Shown: positions 15,353 through 21,798 of the stretch, piece after piece | Position numbering within the stretch: position 1 is the first letter of the stretch | Layout: each line of letters starts with the position of its first letter | NCBI GenBank assembly: GCA_002343325.1 | Contig: DDSG01000048.1 | Location: forward strand, 1,500-25,346 | DNA: 23,847 bases | Origin: Phycisphaerales bacterium UBA2396 | GTDB taxonomy: Bacteria; Planctomycetota; Phycisphaerae; Phycisphaerales; UBA1924 | Reading direction: 5' to 3' | Notes under the pieces: model-generated | Seen by the model: only the letters and a program-made list of their open reading frames with translations | What the model was told of the DNA's origin: nothing | Databases searched by the model: none | Program-made: the position numbers and the translations under genes

Positions 15353-17419
15353 ATGCACAAGGCCCTGAAGAAGTACAAGAAGTGGTTCATCATCATCGGC
15401 GGCAGCGTGCTGATGATCGCATTCCTGCTCCCCAACACGAGTCACTTCGGCGGGGATCCCCGCAAGCGCGCCCAGGGAACCCTGGCCGGCCGCAAGGTGA
15501 CCATGGGCGAGTACGGGCTTTCCCTCGCCCGCTTCAAGGCGCTCGAGGACTTCCCCGTCACCAAGTCGGTGCTCGACAACCTGGGCATCACCGACGGCGA
15601 GCACTTCTTCCTCGCGGTCAGCGAGGCGAATCAGGCGGGCCTGGTCGGCGGGATCTCCGATGCGGAGATGCTGACCGACTCCATGGTCCAGCAGATGGCG
15701 ACCAGCCTCATGCGGAACGAACTGAGCACGGGCGGCCCGCGAGCCCAGGCCGCGCTCAACGGGCTGCAAGGTGACGCCGCCGCCGCCCAGGAGTTCGTCA
15801 CGCAGGCCCGCGACCGAACGCTGCCGGCGTTGATCGCACAGGCGGTGTCCCGGTCCGGCCTCCCGCTCTCGGAGTTTGACCTCGCCCTGGCCGACCTGCG
15901 CGGTGTGCTCCGCGTGCGGGAGCTCCTTGAACGCGCGCCCAAGGCCTCTGACCGTCGGCTCTTCTCGGCGCTCAACGAGATCGGCAATCGCGCAACGATC
16001 GACTACGTCATCGTTCCCGCCGATCGGCTCGTCTCAAGCGTGCCCACGCCCACCGAGGAGGAGATCGTCGCTCACTACGAGAAGTTCAAGGCCGTCAAGC
16101 CCAGCGACAGCCCCGACGGCATCGGCTACGCCAAGCCCGACCGAGTCCGCGTCGAGTGGATCGAGATCAACAAGGCCCGCGTAGCCGGCGCGATCCGCCT
16201 GATCGATTCGCACGTCCGCGAGCGTTGGAACCAAGCCAACCCGGGCAAGACGCAGGCCGACTTTGACAAGGAACGCGCCGCCTTTGAGAACACCCTGCGC
16301 GACGAGTACGCCGGCGACATCCTGCGGATCGCCGACGGCCGATTCCGCGAGGCGGCCCAGGCGTCGATCAAGTCGCTCCCGCTCGACGGGCGATTCCGCA
16401 AGCTGCCCGAGAACTGGCGCGATGCCCGCCTGACTCCCGAAGCCATGGCCCAGGCGATCGTGGCCGGCGTCAAGGCCGAGACCGCCGGTCGCGACGACCG
16501 CGAACGCTGGCAGAGCCCCGTCGAGATTCCGCTGCCCATCGTCAGCGCCGAGTCGACCCTGCTGTCGCAGAGCGATCTGGCGGCGACGCCCGGGATCGGT
16601 TCGGCCGTGCTGCAGCGCGGCGGCGAACGGGTGCCTTTCCCGGAGCTGGCCTTGAACGTGCGCGAACTGAATTCGCGAAGCCCGGCCGGTGTGCAAGTGG
16701 GCGTGGCGCCGATCTTTGACCGCCCTGTCAGCGATGCCGCGGGGAACCTCTACTACTTCCGCGTGACGGACGTCCGCAAGGCAGGCGAGCCCGTGTCGCT
16801 CGACGAAGTCCGTGCGGCTGTGGTGAACGACCTTCGACGCATCCGCGCCTTCGAACAACTCAAGGCCGACGTCCAGAAAAACCTTCAGGCGGCAACGACG
16901 GGCGGCCTGGACGCGGTCGTGGGCAACTACCCCGGCGAGACAACCGAAATCACCCTGAGCGCCCCCGAAACCAAGCCCACGCTCCCCCCACTGAAGATTG
17001 AGCGCGGCGCGGCGGTCTCGATCGAGCGGGCCGCCTCGTCAAATCGGGACGACATCGACACGATCGACTCCGAGCCCTTCCGCAAGGCGGTGATGGAGGC
17101 CTTCGCCAAGCTCGACCCCAGGAAGCCGCTCGCCGATCAGCCCCGCGAAGCACGGCTGGTCGCGACGCCGGTGCTCAAGACCCTTTCGGTCGTCTACGCC
17201 CGCGTGGAATCGCTGATGCCCCTGACCGCCGAGATGGCCCGCGGGGCCGACCAGTTGGCGATCAACGAACTGCTGAGTCGTGAGACCCGCAAGATCGAGA
17301 AGCCGGACGCCCCGTTCACCGCGGCGGCCCTTCGCGATCGACTCCGCTGGGTCCCCGCCGGAGCGCCCCGCACCGACGAACAGGGCAACGAGGCCGAGGC
17401 TCCCACCCAAGGGTCGTAA
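15353..17419 (+). CDS. PpiD/SurA-like membrane-anchored periplasmic folding factor
   Basis: A 688-residue protein with one N-terminal membrane helix (about 11-27, WFIIIGGSVLMIAFLLP) after a basic KALKKYKK stretch, so the bulk should lie outside the cytoplasm. The layout resembles PpiD/SurA chaperones: a helical region with a TPTEEEIVAHYEKFK segment (about 229-243) and a C-terminal region YYFRVTDVRKAGEPVSLDEVRAAVVNDL (about 482-509) that matches the part following the PpiC domain in PpiD. A clear parvulin core is not visible, so prolyl isomerase activity is doubtful. The ATG has GAGGA upstream. The last residues are acidic and low complexity. It follows rpsD after 101 bases containing a hairpin and ends three bases from the convergent sugar-binding protein gene. 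The family call is moderate. Confidence 0.65.
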   Translation: MHKALKKYKKWFIIIGGSVLMIAFLLPNTSHFGGDPRKRAQGTLAGRKVTMGEYGLSLARFKALEDFPVTKSVLDNLGITDGEHFFLAVSEANQAGLVGGISDAEMLTDSMVQQMATSLMRNELSTGGPRAQAALNGLQGDAAAAQEFVTQARDRTLPALIAQAVSRSGLPLSEFDLALADLRGVLRVRELLERAPKASDRRLFSALNEIGNRATIDYVIVPADRLVSSVPTPTEEEIVAHYEKFKAVKPSDSPDGIGYAKPDRVRVEWIEINKARVAGAIRLIDSHVRERWNQANPGKTQADFDKERAAFENTLRDEYAGDILRIADGRFREAAQASIKSLPLDGRFRKLPENWRDARLTPEAMAQAIVAGVKAETAGRDDRERWQSPVEIPLPIVSAESTLLSQSDLAATPGIGSAVLQRGGERVPFPELALNVRELNSRSPAGVQVGVAPIFDRPVSDAAGNLYYFRVTDVRKAGEPVSLDEVRAAVVNDLRRIRAFEQLKADVQKNLQAATTGGLDAVVGNYPGETTEITLSAPETKPTLPPLKIERGAAVSIERAASSNRDDIDTIDSEPFRKAVMEAFAKLDPRKPLADQPREARLVATPVLKTLSVVYARVESLMPLTAEMARGADQLAINELLSRETRKIEKPDAPFTAAALRDRLRWVPAGAPRTDEQGNEAEAPTQGS

Positions 17420-17422
17420 TCG

Positions 17423-18877
17423 CTACCTCGAAAGCCCCTCGCCTCGCTGCACGGGCGGCAGCCCCGCGGCCCGCCGACGGCGATCGACCAGCTCGTTCAT
17501 ACGTTCCGCCACGCCGCGGAGCGCGGCTTCCGGGCTCTGCGTGCTGCCCGGCGACAGATACGACACGAGCATCGAGGCCAGCTCGGCGAACAGGTCGCCC
17601 TGCAATTCATGCATCGGGAGGAAGCCCGGCGCGGGCGAGCCATCTTCGCCCGCAACAAACGTCGGCTCGATCCACGCCGCTCGATCGCCGAACTGGTCCG
17701 CCGACATGGGCGGCACCTCGAAGCCCTTCGACGGATCCGCCGGATCCTTCAGCATCCCGCCCGTCTGGCGAAAGCCCGGCCCGCGGATGACCGCGAGATT
17801 GGCCGGCGGCGCCAGCCGCATCGTGTCCCAATACCGGGCGGCTTGCGGATCGTCCGTCAGCCAGCGGAGCATCTCCCACGCCTCGTCCTTGTGCTTTGCG
17901 TGCCGCGAGATGCACCAGAAGATGCTCCCCGTGACCACCGCCCGCCTGGTGCCTTTCGGTAGCGGCGCAACCGCGAATCGCAGGTTGGGGTAGTTGTTCT
18001 CGATGTTCGCCACGCGCCACGAGCCGTCCATCAGCATCGCGACCCGGCCCAGCCCGAAGAGGATGTCCGGGCCCATGCCCGAGGTGTAATCGGCCAGCAG
18101 CGGATCAAACGACCGATCTTCACGCTGCATCGCCCGCAAAAGCCGCAACGCGGCCACGCCGCCCTCGTCGTCCACGGTGCACGTGAGACCATCGGGCGAC
18201 CAGGGCGCCCCGCCCGCCTGCGCCTGCAGCGTCAGGAAAGGCCACGCCCACAGCGCAACCCCGAACCCCGCCCGCTCGAGCCGACCGTTCGCGTCCCGCA
18301 CCGTCAGCTCCCGTGCGGCCCGCCTGAAATCGTCCCAGGTCCATCGCTCGCTCGGATACGCGATCGGCCGATCAGGGTTCGCGGCGTTGTGCGCGTCAAA
18401 GATGTCCTTGTTGTAGAGAAGCCCGAACACCGCGGTGTCCTGGGGCAGCCCATAGATCTCGCCGTCCACTTCGAGGATCCGCCGCAGATGCTCGGGGATC
18501 TTCTCGAACCGCTCGGGCGAGAGCCCCCGCTGCGGATCACGCAGGTACGGGGTCAGGGGCTCCAGCAGCCCGCGCCGGGCCATGTCGATGTACCACGTCG
18601 CCTCGACGCGCATCACCTCGGGCCCGCGGCGCTGGGCGTGCCACGCGTTGTACTTGAGCCGAACATCGGCGAATCGGCCGTACTCAACCCTGACGTCAGG
18701 ACGCTCGCGTTCGAAGCCGCGTGCATACTCATCGCGGAAGAGCCGATCCTCGAATGGCATCCCCCAGACCGTCATCCAGATCGTCTTGCCGCCGCCGACC
18801 AACCCATCGCGAGGCCACAGCACCAGAGCCGCCGTCAGCGCGAAGACGCCCACAATCAGCGCGGTCGAGCGTCGCAT
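17423..18877 (-). CDS. ABC transporter sugar-binding protein (extracellular, family 1)
   Basis: A 484-residue extracellular solute-binding protein of the MalE/UgpB class. A hydrophobic N-terminal segment (about 5-22) follows MRRS, and no lipobox cysteine is visible, so it is a secreted or membrane-anchored form. Typical features are TVWGMPFEDRLFRDEYARGFERERPDVRVEY, LEPLTPYLRD, EIYGLPQDTAVFGLLYNKDIFD, a TWDDFRRAARELT segment and DGSWRVANIE. The ATG at 18877 is chosen because GAAGGAG sits five bases upstream; a longer in-frame extension is antisense-like and unconserved. It lies two bases after the preceding permease gene and is the last gene of the sugar cluster. The substrate cannot be read from the sequence; the glycosidase neighbours suggest an oligosaccharide. 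Confidence 0.92.
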   Translation of the reverse strand: MRRSTALIVGVFALTAALVLWPRDGLVGGGKTIWMTVWGMPFEDRLFRDEYARGFERERPDVRVEYGRFADVRLKYNAWHAQRRGPEVMRVEATWYIDMARRGLLEPLTPYLRDPQRGLSPERFEKIPEHLRRILEVDGEIYGLPQDTAVFGLLYNKDIFDAHNAANPDRPIAYPSERWTWDDFRRAARELTVRDANGRLERAGFGVALWAWPFLTLQAQAGGAPWSPDGLTCTVDDEGGVAALRLLRAMQREDRSFDPLLADYTSGMGPDILFGLGRVAMLMDGSWRVANIENNYPNLRFAVAPLPKGTRRAVVTGSIFWCISRHAKHKDEAWEMLRWLTDDPQAARYWDTMRLAPPANLAVIRGPGFRQTGGMLKDPADPSKGFEVPPMSADQFGDRAAWIEPTFVAGEDGSPAPGFLPMHELQGDLFAELASMLVSYLSPGSTQSPEAALRGVAERMNELVDRRRRAAGLPPVQRGEGLSR

Positions 18878-18879
18878 GG

Positions 18880-19716
18880 CTACTCCTTCACCCCGGACAA
18901 CGTGACCCCCCGCACGAACGCACGCTGGAACAGAAGGAAGACAATCACCAGCGGGAGCGTGATCAGCGTCGCCGCCGCCATCCGCACGGGCCAGCTCTGC
19001 ACGTACACGCCCCCCGCCAGTTCCGCGATCGCGATCGGCAGCGTCTTGCTCGATTCGCTGTCGGCCACCACCAGCGGCCAGAGAAAGCTGTTCCAACTGT
19101 TGACAAAGCTCAGCGTTCCGAGAGCCGCCGTCGCGGGCCAGATCGCCGGCAGCACCAGGTGCCAGAACAAATCCAGATCAGTCATGCCGTCGAGTCGTCC
19201 GGCCTCCAGCAGGCTGTCCGGAACGGCCGCGACCGCCTGCTTCATGTAGAAGATGCCGAACGCGCTCGCGATGAAGGGAACCACGAGCGCTTGCATGTTG
19301 TCGACCATGCCAAGCCTGGCGGCGATGATGTACGCGACGATGAAGCTCGCCTGCACGGGGAGCATCATCGCGGCCAGCACGAGCCAGATCGCCGTTCGAC
19401 GCCCGCGGAACCGCAGCTTCGCGAGCGCAAACCCGGCCGCCGCGTTGTAGAACCCCGCGAGCACGGTCGTCAATACCGCCGCCACCAGCGAGTTCATGAA
19501 AAAGCGATCGAGATTCGCCGCCCGGATCGCCTCCGCGTAGTTCGACCATTGCCACGCCCGAGGCCAAAGACTCAGCCGATCGGGCGCAACCTCGTCGTCG
19601 GCCTTCAGGCTTGTCATGATCATCCAGAGCAGGGGCATCGCCGCCGCCAGCGCCGCCGCGTACACCACCGCGTGCGCGAAAACCCTCCAGGGCAGGCTCG
19701 GTCGGTCGCTCCTCAC
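18880..19716 (-). CDS. ABC sugar permease, MalG/UgpE type
   Basis: A 278-residue inner-membrane permease of carbohydrate ABC importers. About six hydrophobic segments are seen, beginning FAHAVVYAAALAAAMPLLWMI. The cytoplasmic ATPase-coupling loop is EAGRLDGMTDLDLFWHLVLP, and the C-terminal LFQRAFVRGVTLSGVKE is the standard MalG-type ending. The start chosen is GTG at 19716: it overlaps the upstream permease stop (GTGA) and has GGAGGG seven bases before it. An in-frame GTG 24 bases earlier is less likely. It pairs with the adjacent permease to form the transmembrane dimer. No ATPase gene lies in the window. Confidence 0.93.
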   Translation of the reverse strand: MRSDRPSLPWRVFAHAVVYAAALAAAMPLLWMIMTSLKADDEVAPDRLSLWPRAWQWSNYAEAIRAANLDRFFMNSLVAAVLTTVLAGFYNAAAGFALAKLRFRGRRTAIWLVLAAMMLPVQASFIVAYIIAARLGMVDNMQALVVPFIASAFGIFYMKQAVAAVPDSLLEAGRLDGMTDLDLFWHLVLPAIWPATAALGTLSFVNSWNSFLWPLVVADSESSKTLPIAIAELAGGVYVQSWPVRMAAATLITLPLVIVFLLFQRAFVRGVTLSGVKE

Positions 19717-20609
19717 GCCTCGGCCCTCCGCGCACGCCACGACTCACCCGCGATGAGCGCGAGCGTCAACGCGAAGATCACCACCCCGACGGCCGCCGCG
19801 AAACCGAGCCGGCTCTGCTGAAACTCGCGGAAGAGCAGCGTGCCCAGCACCCGTGTTGACGGGCTGTCGCTCATCGCCGACAATGCCCACACCAGATCAA
19901 AGACCTGCAGCGCCGCGATCAGCCCCGTCACGACCAGGAACGTCGTCGTCGGCGCCACCGCAGGCCACGTCACATTCCGCAGCGTCTGCCAACGCGACGC
20001 CCCGTCCACGCGGGCGGCCTCCCCCAGGGACTCGGGCACCTGCTGCATCGCCGCCAGGTACAGCACCATGCAGAACCCCGCCATTTTCCAGATCTGCACC
20101 GCGCACACCGAGAGCATGGGCCACGACACGAGCTCGCCGATCATGGGCACGCTCACCGCCGATCCGCCCTGCAGAAAGTCGGGCGCCTCGATCCCCGCGG
20201 ACGCGAACGCCAGCGGCACAAGACCGGTCCGGGGCTCGAGCATCCATCGCCAGATGAACCCCACCGCGATGATCGACACGACCGTGGGAATAAACAGCAT
20301 CGCCCGGACCGCAGCACGCCCCACGAACCACGGGGCGTTGACCGCCGCCGCCAGCACAAACCCGAGCAACACCTGCGCCGGCACCGTGATCGCCGCGAAG
20401 ACCAGCGTGTTCCGAAACGCACTGGCGAAGCGAGAGTCCGACAGCAGCGCGCCGAAGTTGCCAAGCCCGACGAACCTCGGCACCCCCGAGCCGTCCCAGT
20501 CCGTCAGCGCGAGCGCCAGCCCCAGCACCGTCGGCGCGAGCACGAACACACCCAGCACCGCCATGGGCACCGCGAGCAGAACATACGCCTGGGTCGGACT
20601 TCGACGCAC
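19713..20609 (-). CDS. ABC sugar permease, MalF/UgpA type
   Basis: A 298-residue inner-membrane permease. It begins with a first helix (AYVLLAVPMAVLGVFVLAPTV) and the segment FVGLGNFGALLSDSRFASAFRNTLVF, both typical of the MalF/UgpA side of sugar importers. The EAA loop is EAARVDGASRWQTLRNVTWP. The start is GTG at 20609, 16 bases after the DUF2961 stop. No Shine-Dalgarno is seen, but TATACT lies five bases upstream, so a leaderless transcript is possible. The stop overlaps the next permease start (GTGA). It forms a heterodimer with the neighbouring permease and imports the ligand captured by the binding protein. Confidence 0.93.
   Translation of the reverse strand: MRRSPTQAYVLLAVPMAVLGVFVLAPTVLGLALALTDWDGSGVPRFVGLGNFGALLSDSRFASAFRNTLVFAAITVPAQVLLGFVLAAAVNAPWFVGRAAVRAMLFIPTVVSIIAVGFIWRWMLEPRTGLVPLAFASAGIEAPDFLQGGSAVSVPMIGELVSWPMLSVCAVQIWKMAGFCMVLYLAAMQQVPESLGEAARVDGASRWQTLRNVTWPAVAPTTTFLVVTGLIAALQVFDLVWALSAMSDSPSTRVLGTLLFREFQQSRLGFAAAVGVVIFALTLALIAGESWRARRAEA
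19724..19729 (-). promoter_or_regulatory. Shine-Dalgarno that fixes the second permease start
   Basis: GGAGGG inside the end of the first permease gene, seven bases before the GTG at 19716, supports that start and translational coupling. Confidence 0.6.
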
Positions 20610-20614
20610 GCGCG

Positions 20615-20620
20615 CCAGTA
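20615..20620 (-). promoter_or_regulatory. Candidate -10 box next to the first permease start
   Basis: TATACT lies in the 16-base gap between the DUF2961 and permease genes, five bases before the GTG. It could allow separate, leaderless expression of the transporter genes. No -35 box is seen. Confidence 0.3.
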
Positions 20621-20625
20621 TACCG

Positions 20626-21738
20626 CTAGCGCTGGTAGCGTTCGTCCATCGGGGGCAACGCCTTCAGCGGCAGACTTGGCAAAGTCTGATACCAATAGGC
20701 CACGCTCGCCAGATCGTCCGTCAGCGGCTGGAACTTCCCGTTGGGCCACCACCCCAGCGCCTGCACCGTCACCCGAAGGTCCTGCGCAAACCCCACGGGA
20801 TCCGGAATATGCCAGCGATAGAGCTGATGTTGCGGCACGCGCGGCTGCATCCGCTGCGACGCCGCCGGGCTCGGCGCGTACACCACCTGCGGATACCCCA
20901 GAAACGCCGTCGAAAACGCCACCGGTGTCAGGTCCCGCGTGTGGTCCATCACGAACCCCCACGCGCCCCCGAAGTAATCCTCCGTGCCCGTCCCGCAGAT
21001 AGTCGGCCCGTCGGCCGGGTCGCCGTCGATGAAGAACTTGACCTCGCCCTCCCCCCACCACTGGTTCGACAACTGACTCCACACAATCGACGTCCCCACA
21101 TACTGCCCGCGTCCGGAGACACCATCGAGAATGACGTGCTCGGGCTTCTCCCGCGTCGTCATCGACCGTCGCCACGTCGCGTGGAAGTACCCCGCGTCCG
21201 CCGGCACATCCTGCTCCGCGTACGTGATCTGGAAAAACAACTCGTTGATCTTTCCGGGCCCGTCGTTCGTCACCTCGATCCGGCATCGCCCGCGGAACGG
21301 CATGGGCCAATAGCTGTTCATCCCGCCCTTGGGGTTTACCACGATCGGCAGGCTGTTCACCACCGCCATCCCGTCGATCGAGTTGCAGAAAAAGTCACCC
21401 AGCGGCACCTCCACGCTCGGGTGCGCCTGGTCGTCCCAGTAGATCCGCAGCGTGAGCCACCGCCCCACCGCGTCCAGAACCGTGAACCACATGTGCTGGA
21501 TCACACCCGGCCCGCGGATGTCGGCGAGCACGACTGTCGCTCCGGGTTCGATGTTCCGCAGACACGGACGAACCTTCCACCCTTTCCCGAGGCGGTCAGC
21601 CGCCGCCGTGCAGTGCGGATCATCCCCCGGCGCGGCCTGGGCACCCTTGCCCTTGCCGCCCGTCGGATTTTCGGCGCTGATCGAGCGTGTGCGCCCGGTC
21701 GTGATCCTCGCGATGTCGCCCAAGCCCGGGAACTGCAT
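20626..21738 (-). CDS. DUF2961 protein, probable GH172 furanosidase
   Basis: A 370-residue DUF2961 protein, a family now classed as GH172. From memory, characterised members include an alpha-D-fructofuranosidase/difructose dianhydride I enzyme of Bifidobacterium and D-arabinofuranosidases. Family blocks are RTRSISAENPTGGKGKG, IRGPGVIQHMWFT, LRIYWDDQAHPSVEVPLGDFF, WWGEGEVKFFIDGD and GTGTEDYFGGAWG. E232 and E253 lie 21 residues apart, the same spacing as the catalytic pair I recall for the Bifidobacterium enzyme (E270/E291), so they are likely the catalytic acids. No signal peptide is apparent, which suggests action in the cytoplasm after import. The ATG has GAGGAG six bases upstream. It follows the GH31 gene after 60 bases. 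The specific sugar is not determined. Confidence 0.9.
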   Translation of the reverse strand: MQFPGLGDIARITTGRTRSISAENPTGGKGKGAQAAPGDDPHCTAAADRLGKGWKVRPCLRNIEPGATVVLADIRGPGVIQHMWFTVLDAVGRWLTLRIYWDDQAHPSVEVPLGDFFCNSIDGMAVVNSLPIVVNPKGGMNSYWPMPFRGRCRIEVTNDGPGKINELFFQITYAEQDVPADAGYFHATWRRSMTTREKPEHVILDGVSGRGQYVGTSIVWSQLSNQWWGEGEVKFFIDGDPADGPTICGTGTEDYFGGAWGFVMDHTRDLTPVAFSTAFLGYPQVVYAPSPAASQRMQPRVPQHQLYRWHIPDPVGFAQDLRVTVQALGWWPNGKFQPLTDDLASVAYWYQTLPSLPLKALPPMDERYQR

Positions 21739-21798
21739 GATCGACTCCTCGTTTCGTGCGTGCCTCTTGCCGACTCCGCCTACCCGTGTGCACCGCGA

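Noticed and set aside
18878..19096. Longer N-terminus for the sugar-binding protein
   Set aside because: The extra 73 residues lie inside the permease gene, are low complexity and would place the hydrophobic signal segment internally; the ATG at 18877 has a strong Shine-Dalgarno.
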